Assembly (NCBI RefSeq): GCF_004138285.1
Contig: NZ_SCFN01000004.1
Location: forward strand, 62,001 to 126,000
Direction of reading: 5' to 3'
Length of the DNA stretch: 64,000 bases
Source: Gottfriedia acidiceleris
GTDB taxonomy: Bacteria; Bacillota; Bacilli; Bacillales; Bacillaceae_G
The notes beneath the pieces were generated by a model. That model was not told the origin of the DNA. It was given only the letters and a program-made list of their open reading frames with translations, and searched no databases. Below are positions 52,495 through 62,152 of the stretch, piece after piece. Both the position numbers and the translations under genes were made by a program. Numbering within the stretch: the first letter of the stretch is position 1; every line of letters starts with the position of its first letter.

Positions 52495-52663
52495 CTTCTT
52501 CACTCCCAATTTATTATGTAAAAATACTTTTCCCTCAAATTGAAGTCGATAATAGGTGAAACTTTTTCCTTTAAAGGAAATAGCTATAGATATTTCCATT
52601 CATAATTATTGCTCTCAAGGATTTTAAAAAAAACAGAATCGGAATATAAATAGCTTAGATCTC

Positions 52664-52706
52664 AATAAAAAAACCCGCAAAGGCTCAATTTCCTGTTGCG
52701 GGTTTT
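52664..52706 (-). terminator. Terminator of the CAP-domain gene
   Basis: Perfect 10-bp stem (AAACCCGCAA with TTGCGGGTTT, 52671-52680 with 52696-52705) with a 15-base loop and a T run on the minus strand. Confidence 0.88.
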
Positions 52707-52750
52707 ACTTATATCTTGCAAAAATTTCACTAAACCATTGAGTAGTATTA

Positions 52751-53443
52751 TTAATCAGTAAATTGTTGAGTCCAATAAGTTCCTACCTTACCTACTCCAA
52801 GTTGTTTAAAGTTAGCGTTCATGATGTTCGCTCTGTGTCCTGGTGAATTCATCCAATCAGTCATTACTTCCTTCGCTGTTGTTTGACCATGTGCGATGTT
52901 TTCTCCTTTATATCCACCTTTAAAGCTTAATGTTGAATGATACATATTGTTCGCGTTACTCATTGTTTGTGACCATGCTTGAGCTGTTCCATTTAGATAA
53001 CTAGATAGTATTAATGGCTTTAATCCACCCTTACCACGCTCGATATTTACTAAATCTAAAATTTGTTGTTGAATCGAGGCATTTGAGCTAGCTGGTGTAG
53101 ATGGGTTTGATGGTGTTGTTGTTGGACTTGATGGTGTTGCTGGTTTTGTTGTTGGTTTAGTTGGCGGAACATATTTTACGTATTTTTTCAGAATATATCT
53201 TGTCTTACCTTTATAGCTAACTTTTACAAATGTACTATTGTAAGCCGAGTAGTTAATTTTTTGATTTTTAGCTAGATATCCAACAATTTTAGCGCTATTG
53301 CTGGCTTTGACTTTTACAGCTACTTTAGTAGCTGTTACTGCACCTGAAGTTGCTCCAGCATTTGATCCTAATCCCAAAACCATTGGCGCTGCGATTGCAA
53401 TTCCTAAAACTGTTTGAGTTACTTTTTTGATGTTTTTATTCAA
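52751..53443 (-). CDS. Secreted SH3-like and CAP (SCP) domain protein
   Basis: A 230-residue YkwD-type protein. A signal peptide (residues 1-32, hydrophobic VTQTVLGIAIAAPMVLG) is followed by an SH3b-like wall-binding region (AVKVKASNSAKIVGYLAKNQK), a P/S/T linker and a C-terminal CAP domain (residues 125-230) with QAWSQTM, MYHSTLSF, GENIAHGQTT and WMNSPGHRANIMN. Start is TTG at 53443 with GGGGGA nine bases away. CAP proteins of spore-formers are often in the spore coat or wall; the role is unknown. It is not at this place in B. subtilis. Confidence 0.9.
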   Translation of the reverse strand: MNKNIKKVTQTVLGIAIAAPMVLGLGSNAGATSGAVTATKVAVKVKASNSAKIVGYLAKNQKINYSAYNSTFVKVSYKGKTRYILKKYVKYVPPTKPTTKPATPSSPTTTPSNPSTPASSNASIQQQILDLVNIERGKGGLKPLILSSYLNGTAQAWSQTMSNANNMYHSTLSFKGGYKGENIAHGQTTAKEVMTDWMNSPGHRANIMNANFKQLGVGKVGTYWTQQFTD

Positions 53444-53529
53444 ATTGAATTCCCCCAATGTTTGTTTTTAGTTGTTGTTATCGCTTACAAGAACAATCGT
53501 ACACTAACACATACATACATACAACCTAA

Positions 53530-53569
53530 AAATAAAAAAAGGAAGATTTTACTAACAATCATCCTTTTT
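53530..53569 (-). terminator. Terminator overlapping the 3' end of the small HTH gene
   Basis: Thirteen-bp stem with one mismatch (53536-53548 with 53557-53569), followed by T residues on the minus strand. It contains the TGA stop of the 121-residue gene. Confidence 0.75.
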
Positions 53570-53924
53570 CATCTTCTAATTCTTTTCTATATTCTTCTTT
53601 AAGAATTTCTTTTACATCTTCTCTTTTAATAAAATCTTTTATAAATTCTCTAATTCCTTGTTTTCTCATTTCCTCAAGCATTTCATTCCTAATTCCTTCA
53701 ATATCAACAGACTTATCAATTTCTTTTTTAAGAATTCCTTTAATATCTGGTTCCTTTATACCTAACAGGTAATATGAGCGTTTGATACTTTGTTGTATGC
53801 TTGAACGACTTTTCTGCTCTAAGTCAGCTATTTCTTGGTAGCTGTATCCTTTTTCTCTTAATTCTACTCTCTTCTTCATTAATTCAGTTAATTTATTCCA
53901 ATTTGGATTATTTTCATAATTCAT
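53559..53924 (-). CDS. Small helix-turn-helix protein of unknown function
   Basis: A 121-residue basic protein. Residues 18-50 read RVELREKGYSYQEIADLEQK then SRSSIQQSIKRSY, a sigma-factor region 4-like or homeodomain-type helix-turn-helix. The C-terminal half (60-121) is charged and helical with repeated KE/IRE patterns, possibly a coiled coil. I know no named family. It sits between ileS and the CAP gene in the same orientation. It could regulate the CAP gene 100 bp downstream, but the sequence shows no binding site. Confidence 0.7.
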   Translation of the reverse strand: MNYENNPNWNKLTELMKKRVELREKGYSYQEIADLEQKSRSSIQQSIKRSYYLLGIKEPDIKGILKKEIDKSVDIEGIRNEMLEEMRKQGIREFIKDFIKREDVKEILKEEYRKELEDEKG

Positions 53925-54025
53925 TATGTATTAACCTCTTATCTCTTATTTTAGTACTGTATACATACCATACACCAATACATCCTTTTTTACAATTTTT
54001 GAAAAATATTAAAACCAATCTAAAT

Positions 54026-54059
54026 TAAAAAGAGTCGAAAGTTTAATCTTTCGACTCTT
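54026..54059 (-). terminator. ileS terminator
   Basis: Perfect 12-bp stem (54030-54041 with 54048-54059) and a modest T-rich tail on the minus strand, 26 bp after the ileS stop. Confidence 0.8.
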
Positions 54060-54084
54060 CTCTTAGTGCTTAACCACTTATTGA

Positions 54085-56841
54085 TTACATACCTTTTACA
54101 ACACTTGCACAACGTAAACAAAGTGTAGGGTGTACTTCATCTTTTCCAACTTCTTCTGTAACTACCCAGCATCGTTCACAAGTTTCACCTGTCGCAGGAG
54201 TTACTTCAATATTTAAAGTATCAAATTTTTGCGCTGTTTCGGGAGCTTGCTCATTGCTATTTGCAATTTCTACTTGAGAAACAATTAATAATTGTTTGAA
54301 GTCTTCATTAATAGAGTTTAATAACCCTGCTACTTCTGCATTAGGATAGATTTTCACTGCTGCAGTTAGAGATTTACCGATTACTTTTTCATTACGTGCA
54401 ACCTCAAGTGCTTTTAATACGTCATCACGTAAATCCATGAATTTTTCCCACTTAGCTTCTAAGCTTTGAGTATCGCCGAAATCTTTAATATCTGGCATTT
54501 CAGTTAAGAAAATACTATCAACTGCAGTACCTGCCATATGTGACCAAACTTCTTCAGCTGTATGAGGTAAAATTGGAGCTACTAAACGAGTTAGTGCTTG
54601 TAATGACTCATGTAATACAGTTTGAATTGCTAAACGATCTTTATTCGTTTTTGGCTCAATATATAAAACATCTTTTGATAAATCAAAATAGAATGAACTT
54701 AATTCTGTTGTACAGAAGTTTTGAATTGTGTGGTAAACATTTGCAAATTCATATTTCTCGTATGATTCACGAACAGTTTTAACCACATTGTTTAACTTAA
54801 CTAGCATGTATTGATCTAATTCGCGTAGCTCTTCATATTTTAAAGCATCTTGTTCTGCGTTAAATCCATCTAAGTTTCCTAGTAAGAAACGGAACGTATT
54901 ACGGATTTTACGGTATACTTCAGCAACTTGTTTCATTAATGCGTCAGAAATACGAACATCTGATTGATAATCTACAGAAGCTACCCATAGACGTAAAATA
55001 TCTGAACCATACTGATTCATAATTTTTGATGGTAGGACGATGTTTCCGATTGATTTACTCATCTTGCGACCTTCACCATCTAAAACGAAACCATGGCTTA
55101 CTACAGCTTTATAAGGAGCTTGGCCTGTTACAGCAACGCTTGTACTTAATGAAGAGTTAAACCAACCACGGTATTGGTCAGAACCTTCTAAGTAAATGTC
55201 AGCAGGGAAAGATAATTCCTCACGAGTGTTTAACACCGCTTGATGTGATGAACCACTATCAAACCATACATCCATGATATCTTTCTCTTTAGTGAAGTTA
55301 CCATTTGGTGAACCAGGATGTGTAAATCCTTCTGGTAATAATTCTTTTGCTTCTTTTTCAAACCAAATATTTGAACCATGCTCTTTAAATAAGTTCGAAA
55401 CATGTTCAATTGTTTCTTCAGTAATAATTGCTTCCCCGTCTTCAGCATAGAATACTGGGATCGGAACTCCCCATACACGTTGACGTGAAATACACCAATC
55501 TCCACGATCACGAACCATGTTAAATAGACGAGTTTCACCCCAAGCTGGGAACCACTTAGTATCTTGAACAGCTTGCATTAATTGCTTACGAATTGCTTCA
55601 ATTGATGCAAACCATTGTGCAGTTGCACGGAAGATAATTGGCTTTTTCGTTCTCCAGTCATGTGGATAAGAGTGTGTGATAAATTGTAATTTTAATAAAG
55701 CACCTTTTTCTTCTAATGCTTTTGTAATTTCTTTATTAGCTTCATCATAGAATAAACCTTCAAATCCAGGAGCTTCTTTTGTTAGAACACCTTTTTCATC
55801 TACTGGACAAAGTACTTCTAATCCATATTGTTGACCTACACGGAAGTCATCTTCACCATGACCAGGTGCAGTATGAACACAACCTGTACCAGCGTCAGTT
55901 GTTACATGATCACCTAAAATAACGACTGACTGGCGATCATACAATGGATGCTTACAAATGATTCCTTCAAGTTCTCCGCCTTTGAAAGTCTTTTCAACTA
56001 CTGCATCTTCCCAACCTAGTTCTTTTGCTACAGATTCTCTTAACTCACTAGCAACTACGAACTTGTCACCATTTACAGATACAACATCATAGCTTAATTC
56101 AGGATGTAAACATACAGCTAGGTTAGCTGGGATTGTCCATGGAGTTGTCGTCCAAATAATGAATTTCTCTCCACCGTTTAGAACATTTTTCCCATTTTCA
56201 ACTGCAAATGCAACATAGATTGATGCTGAACGCTTATCTTGGTATTCGATTTCCGCTTCTGCAAGTGCAGATTCACTTGATGGAGACCAATATACTGGTT
56301 TAAGACCTTTATAGATTAATCCCTTAGTAGCCATTTTACCGAATACTTTAATTTGTTCAGCTTCATATTCTTTTTCAAGTGTGATATATGGTCGATCCCA
56401 ATCACCTAAAATTCCTAAACGTTTAAATTGTTCTTTTTGGCGCTCTACTTGCTCGTATGCATATTCTTCACATAGTTTACGGAATTCTGCTACTGACATT
56501 TCTTTACGATTTACTTTTTTATTTGCTAATGCTTGTTCAATCGGTAAACCGTGAGTATCCCAACCTGGAACGTAAGGAGAACGGTATCCATTCATATTAT
56601 AAAAACGTACGATGAAATCCTTTAATACTTTATTAAGTGCATGTCCCATATGAAGGTCACCATTTGCATATGGTGGTCCATCATGTAATATAAATGACGG
56701 TTTTCCTTCGTTATGTTTTTGAACAGTTGCATAAATATCTTTTTTGTTCCACTCTTCTTGAATTTGTGGCTCACGTTGAGGTAAATTTCCTCTCATAGGA
56801 AATTCAGTTTTTGGCATAAGTAACGTATCTTTGTACTCCAT
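54085..56841 (-). CDS. ileS: Isoleucyl-tRNA synthetase
   Basis: Class Ia synthetase of 918 residues. The HIGH-type motif is HMGH at residues 64-67 and KMSKS lies near residue 593. A CP1 editing domain (residues 200-390) has [13 protein letters not shown], and a C-terminal zinc finger has CERCWVV and CLRC. The 918-residue length fits the eubacterial IleS1 type and not the mupirocin-resistant IleS2 type. It is controlled by the T-box upstream. Confidence 0.97.
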   Translation of the reverse strand: MEYKDTLLMPKTEFPMRGNLPQREPQIQEEWNKKDIYATVQKHNEGKPSFILHDGPPYANGDLHMGHALNKVLKDFIVRFYNMNGYRSPYVPGWDTHGLPIEQALANKKVNRKEMSVAEFRKLCEEYAYEQVERQKEQFKRLGILGDWDRPYITLEKEYEAEQIKVFGKMATKGLIYKGLKPVYWSPSSESALAEAEIEYQDKRSASIYVAFAVENGKNVLNGGEKFIIWTTTPWTIPANLAVCLHPELSYDVVSVNGDKFVVASELRESVAKELGWEDAVVEKTFKGGELEGIICKHPLYDRQSVVILGDHVTTDAGTGCVHTAPGHGEDDFRVGQQYGLEVLCPVDEKGVLTKEAPGFEGLFYDEANKEITKALEEKGALLKLQFITHSYPHDWRTKKPIIFRATAQWFASIEAIRKQLMQAVQDTKWFPAWGETRLFNMVRDRGDWCISRQRVWGVPIPVFYAEDGEAIITEETIEHVSNLFKEHGSNIWFEKEAKELLPEGFTHPGSPNGNFTKEKDIMDVWFDSGSSHQAVLNTREELSFPADIYLEGSDQYRGWFNSSLSTSVAVTGQAPYKAVVSHGFVLDGEGRKMSKSIGNIVLPSKIMNQYGSDILRLWVASVDYQSDVRISDALMKQVAEVYRKIRNTFRFLLGNLDGFNAEQDALKYEELRELDQYMLVKLNNVVKTVRESYEKYEFANVYHTIQNFCTTELSSFYFDLSKDVLYIEPKTNKDRLAIQTVLHESLQALTRLVAPILPHTAEEVWSHMAGTAVDSIFLTEMPDIKDFGDTQSLEAKWEKFMDLRDDVLKALEVARNEKVIGKSLTAAVKIYPNAEVAGLLNSINEDFKQLLIVSQVEIANSNEQAPETAQKFDTLNIEVTPATGETCERCWVVTEEVGKDEVHPTLCLRCASVVKGM

Positions 56842-57016
56842 TTGCTTTCCTCCATTTTTAACTTGATTGATTTAAAGCTAGCCGTTTTAGGCAAGTCCAA
56901 CTACTCTATGCCAGCTTACTTTACATTTTTTAAATTCCACATTAACGCATTGTATCCATCTTACAAGCCTTTTATTAGTGGAGTTGTCTATTATGTATAA
57001 TAAATCGTATAAGACG

Positions 57017-57270
57017 CAAAAAACCTTCCTCATCCCAAAAAAGGGACGAGAAAGGTTCCCGTGGTACCACCCTAATTGACAATAAATTTGATTAAATCAT
57101 TGTCCACTTAGCATTCATAACGTGAATGAAACGTCTTTTCTTACTCATTTTCAGAAAAGCACTCTAGGGTGATTTTCCTTCTATTTTCTATATCAAGCTT
57201 ACACTATCCTTGACTCGCTACCTAGTTTTATAGAAGTACTCTTCCCTGTCACCGATTTACTATTAATATC
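57017..57270 (-). promoter_or_regulatory. Isoleucine T-box riboswitch (ileS leader)
   Basis: Regulatory RNA that reads uncharged tRNA-Ile. On the minus strand the specifier codon ATC (57173-57171) followed by ACC, the AG-bulge style AGCGAGTCAAGG and the T-box AGGGTGGTACCACGGGAACC (about 57073-57054) are clear. The terminator arms are 57022-57036 with 57042-57056, followed by a T6 run. It is about 250 nt, typical for aminoacyl-tRNA synthetase leaders. Confidence 0.95.
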
Positions 57271-57276
57271 TAATAA

Positions 57277-57305
57277 ATTATATGTAAAACTTTACAAATC
57301 GTCAA
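57277..57305 (-). promoter_or_regulatory. ileS promoter
   Basis: TTGACG (57305-57300) and TATAAT (57282-57277), 17-bp spacer, on the minus strand, right before the T-box leader. The -35 box overlaps the region just after the divIVA stop codon. Confidence 0.85.
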
Positions 57306-57316
57306 GGCTTATACGA

Positions 57317-57805
57317 CTAGTTTGCGATTTCTTCTTTTTCTTTATCTTCTAAAATATGATCCCAATCTTCATGACCTAACATTTCTAATTGAGTTTCAAT
57401 TGCCATTCTTAAACGAGTTCGGAAAACTTTGGATTGCTTCTTAAGCTCTTCAAATTCCATCGTAACTTTTCTAGATTTAATTAAAGCTTCATTGATAATA
57501 CGATCAGCATTTTTTTCCGCTTCTTTAATGATCAATTTCGCTTCTTTTTGGGCACTACCTTTTACATCTTCAGCAGCTTCTTGCGCAATCAAAATTGACT
57601 TATTTAAAGTTTCTTCTATAGTAGAAAAATGCTTTAATCTTTCTTTCATATCAAGAATTTGTTCTTCTAATTGTTTCTTCTCACGAATAACTAATTCATA
57701 ATCTTTAATGACTTGATCTAAAAACTCGTTAACATCATCTTCGTCATAGCCACGAAAACTTTTACCAAATTCTTTATTATGAATATCAAGTGGTGTTAAA
57801 GGCAA
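57317..57805 (-). CDS. divIVA: Cell division initiation protein DivIVA
   Basis: Coiled-coil protein that marks cell poles and septa by sensing negative membrane curvature and positions MinJ, RacA and SepF partners. The N-terminal membrane-binding motif LTPLDIHNKEFGKSFRGYDE is followed by long coiled coils (residues 30-125). The length, 162, is close to B. subtilis DivIVA (164). Its neighbours ylmH, ylmG, sepF and ylmE form the standard division cluster. Confidence 0.95.
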   Translation of the reverse strand: MPLTPLDIHNKEFGKSFRGYDEDDVNEFLDQVIKDYELVIREKKQLEEQILDMKERLKHFSTIEETLNKSILIAQEAAEDVKGSAQKEAKLIIKEAEKNADRIINEALIKSRKVTMEFEELKKQSKVFRTRLRMAIETQLEMLGHEDWDHILEDKEKEEIAN

Positions 57806-57894
57806 TTAAGCCACCTCCATGTAAGTGTGTTCTTTATTAATAGGTTATAATAAATTTTCGACAGTTTCTACGTTTTTCCTTCTACAATTTCTGA

Positions 57895-58668
57895 CTATTT
57901 TTTAACACCGTAGTTTATCCGCCATTTTTCTTTTTTTGATAAGCCATCAATTGACATTAACATTCCTCTACCAAAACCTTTTACAGAGAATAAATCTCCT
58001 TCTTCACATAAAAACGAAGTAGAATCAATAACTCGCTGATTTACTTTAACGTGCTCGGCTTTAATTAAGCTTTGAGCTTTTTGTCTCGATATATTATAAA
58101 ATTCACTTAATAAGACATCTAATCTTAGTGATGATACAGTCCCATTATTAGTTTGCCAAACATCATCTGATTCAATCAATTCTTTAAATGAAATTCTCCT
58201 TAATTTAATTGGCGATTTTCCTACAGAAATTAAGTTATTTTCAACAAAACTTGCTATTTCATCAGTAACAATTACTTGAATCATATCATTTTTAATTAGA
58301 ATATCACCAAATTTTCCTCTTGTGATACCTAAAGACATTAATGATCCTAATACTTGCCGATGAGATAAAGTGTGAAATTTAGCTGCATAAACTAAGTCAA
58401 ATGCAACTAAAGAATAGTCCTCTTCAACTGGTGTATAAAAACTCGGATAAATAATTGCACGCTTTCGTTCACAATCCTCACGACCACCAAAAAAAGCGAC
58501 AAAACACTCCCCTTGATTACCGATAATTGATTGCATAATCATTTGTTCTCTTAAATCAAGAAAATCCGTCAACTTAATAGAATAGCGTTCAATTGCTTGT
58601 TCCTTCCAACTGAGAACCTTGTCTACGAAAACATGCTCTTCTTTTCGAAAATGATCATAAATACTCAT
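57895..58668 (-). CDS. ylmH: S4-domain RNA-binding protein YlmH
   Basis: A 257-residue protein with a C-terminal S4 domain (about 180-245, LRLDVLLSEFYNISRQKAQS). YlmH-type proteins bind the 50S subunit and have been linked to rescue of stalled ribosomes alongside RqcH/RqcP. The open frame reaches 58776, but MSIYDHFRKEEHVF at 58668 is the usual start and is preceded by AGAGGA. It overlaps nothing and lies 67 bp after ylmG. Confidence 0.88.
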   Translation of the reverse strand: MSIYDHFRKEEHVFVDKVLSWKEQAIERYSIKLTDFLDLREQMIMQSIIGNQGECFVAFFGGREDCERKRAIIYPSFYTPVEEDYSLVAFDLVYAAKFHTLSHRQVLGSLMSLGITRGKFGDILIKNDMIQVIVTDEIASFVENNLISVGKSPIKLRRISFKELIESDDVWQTNNGTVSSLRLDVLLSEFYNISRQKAQSLIKAEHVKVNQRVIDSTSFLCEEGDLFSVKGFGRGMLMSIDGLSKKEKWRINYGVKK

Positions 58669-58735
58669 TGATGCAATCCTCTTTTTCATCAAACTATCAA
58701 TATTAATTAAAAAAGAGAACCTGTTAGATTCTCTC

Positions 58736-58996
58736 TTAAAAGAAACGAGAAATATTTGCAATACCAATTCCAGCAAATTCTAAAGCAAATAATGCAATAA
58801 TTGGTGAAAAATCAAACATACCGATTGTCGGAACAATTCGACGGAACGGCTCTAAATATGGTTCTGATAACCTACCAATTAAGCGACCGAAGCCTGATTG
58901 TCTTATTTGAGGGAACCAAGATAAAATGATATGAATTACGATGACGATTCTATAGTATGAGATTAATTTGTATAAAATAAAAAAAAGTATATCCAT
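58736..58996 (-). CDS. ylmG: YggT family membrane protein YlmG
   Basis: An 86-residue protein with two membrane segments (residues 2-28 and 64-85). The conserved YggT motif LSWFPQIRQSG and LSEPYLEPFRRIVPTIG, on the loop between them, are present. It has an unclear role in cell division or osmotic balance and is clustered with sepF. Confidence 0.92.
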   Translation of the reverse strand: MDILFFILYKLISYYRIVIVIHIILSWFPQIRQSGFGRLIGRLSEPYLEPFRRIVPTIGMFDFSPIIALFALEFAGIGIANISRFF

Positions 58997-59000
58997 TTAA

Positions 59001-59510
59001 TTACCACCTTTTAATGGAATTGTCTTCCTCAAATAACATATCTGTAATCGTTCCAGAAATATCAATATTATCAGGTGTACAAATAAACGTATTTGTACCA
59101 ATTTTTTTTATATCTCCACTTATTGCATAAACAGTACCACTTAAGAAATCAACAAAGCGTTTAGCTTGATCGATTTGCATTTGTTGTAAATTGATCACAA
59201 CTGCTTTTTTTGATTTTAAATGGTCTGCAACATCCTGTGCTTCTGCATATTCACGCGGCTGCGCTAATACAACTTTTGACGACAAAGAAGCTCCTCCTGG
59301 TATACTTACTAATTTTTGCTTTGATGCATTTCGCTCATGGTTTATTTCTTCATTTACATGTTTAGAAAATTGTTGTTGTTGATGCTGTTGTTGATATTGT
59401 TTTTGTTGTTGTTGTTGTTGATGTTGATGTTGCTGCTCTTCGTATTCATAATCATCTTCATACTCATCTTCCATTGCAAAAAAGTTTCTTACTTTCCCAA
59501 TAATACTCAT
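59001..59510 (-). CDS. sepF: Cell division protein SepF with a glutamine-rich insert
   Basis: FtsZ-binding, ring-forming septum protein. The N-terminal membrane helix ([19 protein letters not shown]) is followed by a long linker and the globular DUF552 domain (about 85-165, [20 protein letters not shown]). The linker at residues 26-47 contains 17 glutamines out of 22 with histidines between them, which makes the protein 169 residues instead of the usual 145-155. It starts 5 bp after ylmE. The Q tract is discussed as a finding. Confidence 0.95.
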   Translation of the reverse strand: MSIIGKVRNFFAMEDEYEDDYEYEEQQHQHQQQQQQKQYQQQHQQQQFSKHVNEEINHERNASKQKLVSIPGGASLSSKVVLAQPREYAEAQDVADHLKSKKAVVINLQQMQIDQAKRFVDFLSGTVYAISGDIKKIGTNTFICTPDNIDISGTITDMLFEEDNSIKRW

Positions 59511-59515
59511 CTTCT

Positions 59516-60190
59516 CTACCTTCCCTTTCCTACTAAATCAGTACCTATTCTTATGAATGTAGCACCTTCTTCTATTGCTATCTCAAAATCATTAGACATA
59601 CCCATTGATAATTCAGAACATGGAATATTTGCAATCTGTAGATCTTTTACTTTTTCTTGTAATTCCTTTAATCCTCTGAAACTATTTCGAATGATCGTTA
59701 CATCCTCCGTGAAGGGTGCCATCGTCATTAACCCAACAACTTGTACTTTATTAAATTCTGAAAGCTGTCTAGCAAATTCGATTACATCATTTGGATGTAT
59801 GCCATGCTTTGAGTCTTCTCCAGATACATTGACCTGTAGGAAACATTTTAATGGTTCAGCTGCTCTTTTTTGTATCTCTTCTGCTAAGGATAGTCGATCT
59901 AAAGAATGTAGGTAATCTATTCTATGTATGACGTCTTTTACTTTTCTAGTTTGAAGTGAACCAATAAAATGCCAAACAACATCATTTTTGATGTGATCTT
60001 GTTTTTCCTTTAGACCTTCAAAACGGTTTTCGCCTAATTGATGTATCCCTTCAGCTAAAACTTCTTTAGCCACTTCAGTAGATACTTGTTTAGTAACTGC
60101 TATTAAAGTGACTTCATCATTTCGATCTGCTCTTACTTTGGCTGCATTAATTTGTTCACTAATACGTTCATAATTTTGTTTGACTGTCAT
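59516..60190 (-). CDS. ylmE: PLP homeostasis protein YggS/YlmE
   Basis: Pyridoxal-phosphate-binding protein of the alanine racemase N-terminal fold without known catalysis, needed for B6 and amino acid balance. PLP-contact sequences are [11 protein letters not shown] (Lys), [11 protein letters not shown], and [20 protein letters not shown]. The frame opens at 60211; the ATG at 60190 after GGAGG gives about 224 residues, the family size. Confidence 0.93.
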   Translation of the reverse strand: MTVKQNYERISEQINAAKVRADRNDEVTLIAVTKQVSTEVAKEVLAEGIHQLGENRFEGLKEKQDHIKNDVVWHFIGSLQTRKVKDVIHRIDYLHSLDRLSLAEEIQKRAAEPLKCFLQVNVSGEDSKHGIHPNDVIEFARQLSEFNKVQVVGLMTMAPFTEDVTIIRNSFRGLKELQEKVKDLQIANIPCSELSMGMSNDFEIAIEEGATFIRIGTDLVGKGR

Positions 60191-60194
60191 GATG

Positions 60195-61019
60195 CTAATT
60201 CCTCCAACCAATATAACTCATCATTCTTCCTGTTTTCCCACCATCTCTACGGTGAGAAAAAAATATGTTCGGGTTACAACTTGTACAATAATTTGTCATG
60301 ATTATATTTTCTTCACTAATGCCCGATTTAATGAGTAATTGTTTGTTTGCTTCTTTTAAATTCAATTTGAATTTCCCGTTATGTAAAGTGGTTAAAATAT
60401 TATTGGGAATCTTGTGTTCAAAAGCTTCATTTAGCTTATTCATCACAAAATCATCCACTTCATAACAACAATCACCAATTGATGGCCCTATTGCAACTTG
60501 GATATTTTTTAGTTTTAAGTTTTCTTCTTTAATCCATTTTTCGATTAGACGTCCGCCAATGTTTTGAACAGTACCTTTCCAACCTGCATGAGCTAAACCA
60601 ATAAATTTACTTGTTGGTTCAAGGAAATACAATGGAACACAATCTGCATAACAAGAAGTTAATAATATATTTTCCTCATTCGTATAAAAACCATCTGTTG
60701 TCTCGATGCTAGTTTCGTAATCAGTAACACCTTTGCCACAATCTTTTTTTGTCACTTTTACTACATTATTCCCATGAACTTGTTCTGAACAAATCCATTT
60801 CGCCTTTGAAAACTCTAATTTACTCGCAAGGAGTTCTCTATTTTCTACGACAGTATCCTTCGAGTCATTTACATGTAATCCAAGATTAAAAGAAGTGAAA
60901 CAACCTTGGCTAACTCCATCATTTTTTGTTGTAAATCCTGCAACTAAATGTTTGTATGAGTCTTCCCAAGGTTGAATCATAAAAGTACTTTCAGTCGATT
61001 GAATGAAGCTCTCTTTCAT
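60195..61019 (-). CDS. ylmD: Laccase-domain (YfiH/PgeF) protein YlmD
   Basis: A 274-residue DUF152 protein; homologues act as a peptidoglycan-editing factor, polyphenol oxidase or purine nucleoside phosphorylase. The metal-binding histidines and cysteine appear in SEQVHGNNV, SCYADCVPLYFL and GLAHAGWKGTV. It lies 4 bp before ylmE and is part of the division cluster. Confidence 0.92.
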   Translation of the reverse strand: MKESFIQSTESTFMIQPWEDSYKHLVAGFTTKNDGVSQGCFTSFNLGLHVNDSKDTVVENRELLASKLEFSKAKWICSEQVHGNNVVKVTKKDCGKGVTDYETSIETTDGFYTNEENILLTSCYADCVPLYFLEPTSKFIGLAHAGWKGTVQNIGGRLIEKWIKEENLKLKNIQVAIGPSIGDCCYEVDDFVMNKLNEAFEHKIPNNILTTLHNGKFKLNLKEANKQLLIKSGISEENIIMTNYCTSCNPNIFFSHRRDGGKTGRMMSYIGWRN

Positions 61020-61148
61020 ATTTATAAGACCTCACAGAAACTAATTTAGTAAATATATATGTAAACCAGTTGATGGTTTCCTATATTTTACCATAGATTT
61101 CACATTTTTGATTATTTTTGACAAAACACAGTTATTTTTTTCACTTTC

Positions 61149-61200
61149 GAAAGTATAAATTAGCAGCAAGGAATCGTACTCGAAGTGGTAGACAATTTTA
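61149..61200 (+). repeat. Degenerate repeat, copy 2 (partner at 38004-38055)
   Basis: Matches the minus strand of 38004-38055 at 39 of 52 positions without gaps. It lies in the 249-bp intergenic region between ylmD and ylmC, which otherwise shows no ORF. A weaker echo of its AATTAGCAGC core occurs near 63092-63101. Confidence 0.5.
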
Positions 61201-61268
61201 AGAATAAAGTAAAAATGCAACTACGTCTTTAACTTCGCCTAAAAAGCTCGTCAGTCGACTAGTTTTCT

Positions 61269-61550
61269 TTATGTGAATTTTACTGGACTTGCTTGGTTTT
61301 CATCCAAATCTACAGATGAACGATATTTTACCAAAATAACATCCTCACCTATTTTCACAATATCATTCCAATAAATTGTCATTTCCTCTTCTTTACTAAA
61401 AAAATTTAATCCCTTCCCTGGCTTTGTTAGAATAATCGAAGTAATTTTTCCGTTTGATTGATCAATATCTAAATCAACAATATTTCCTAATTTCTTTCCA
61501 TCGGCAACATTTACAACATCTTTAACTTGAAAATCTGAAATTCTGGCCAT
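61269..61550 (-). CDS. ylmC: PRC-barrel protein YlmC (YmxH family)
   Basis: A 93-residue PRC-barrel protein. It opens ISDFQVKDVVNVADGKKLG and contains the family's DLDIDQSNGKI loop. YlmC/YmxH proteins are expressed during sporulation in Bacillus; the biochemical role is not known. It begins the ylmC-ylmD-ylmE-sepF order and is preceded by the repeat array. Confidence 0.88.
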   Translation of the reverse strand: MARISDFQVKDVVNVADGKKLGNIVDLDIDQSNGKITSIILTKPGKGLNFFSKEEEMTIYWNDIVKIGEDVILVKYRSSVDLDENQASPVKFT

Positions 61551-62152
61551 TTAACTTCACCATCCTTTTTATAAAATATATGAAGTAAGGGCCAAACATC
61601 ATGATAAAATTCAAATAAAAATGTGTTAGACAATGTTGTTCGATGTTCATCCATTGTCTAACACATTATTATCGTATTTACATTCTTCCAGTTTAACTAT
61701 TTAGTAGTTATTGGATTATTTAGTTTATACAATTGTTTGTTTATAAATTTCATTCATTATAATAAGCAATTCATTATACAGGATTGAAGCTTGGCTCCAA
61801 TTGTTTGCTCCTCGAGGTCATAAGTCGAAGCCCAATGAAAGTAAAAAGCAACTTTCCTTTTGAGTAATTACTCTTTATTCAGGCAAAGAAATATGTTCGA
61901 TGTCTAGCTCCGGCTCCTAGCTCCTCGAGGTCATAAGCCAATTTCCGGTAAAGGTTAAAAACCAAACCTTTACCGGAAATCGTCTTATGCTTGTCGGAGC
62001 TGAACAGTCGCCTCCGCTTTTCGTTATGTCTAGTTCCGCAAGCTAGCTCTTCGGTAATATTCCATTAATCTTCGAAGTGGAAAGACCACCACTTCTTCAG
62101 ATGAATGGAGATATTCCTTTCAGAGCTGGGCGAGCTTGCTCCACATTTCGGT
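61551..62152. repeat. Noncoding block with three tandem hairpin repeats
   Basis: Between sigG and ylmC, 602 bp hold no gene; B. subtilis has ylmA here. Three degenerate units lie head to tail at about 61788-61890, 61896-62025 and 62026-62150. Unit 2 forms a long hairpin: outer AGCTCCG/CGGAGCT and CATAAG/CTTATG pairs, then a perfect 16-bp inverted repeat around ATTTCCGGTAAAGGTT. Units 1 and 3 share the CTCCTCGAGGTCATAAG and AGAGCTGGGCGAGC-type ends with different inner parts. The family looks like the dispersed hairpin repeats common in Bacillaceae, recalled from memory. Confidence 0.8.
61620..61667 (-). terminator. Perfect 16-bp hairpin after the repeat array
   Basis: Arms 61620-61635 and 61652-61667 are perfectly complementary (AATGTGTTAGACAATG). 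On the minus strand TTTTTATTTG follows, so it resembles a terminator for transcripts coming from sigG through the array, 70 bp before ylmC. Confidence 0.65.

Noticed and set aside
59337-59915. 192-codon plus-strand frame opposite sepF and ylmE
   Set aside because: It is antisense to two well-supported genes. The leucine run comes from the reverse of the glutamine codons.
61788-62150. Tandem hairpin units considered as a CRISPR array
   Set aside because: Units are over 100 bp, degenerate, only three in number, internally palindromic and have no constant-size spacers; no cas genes are nearby.
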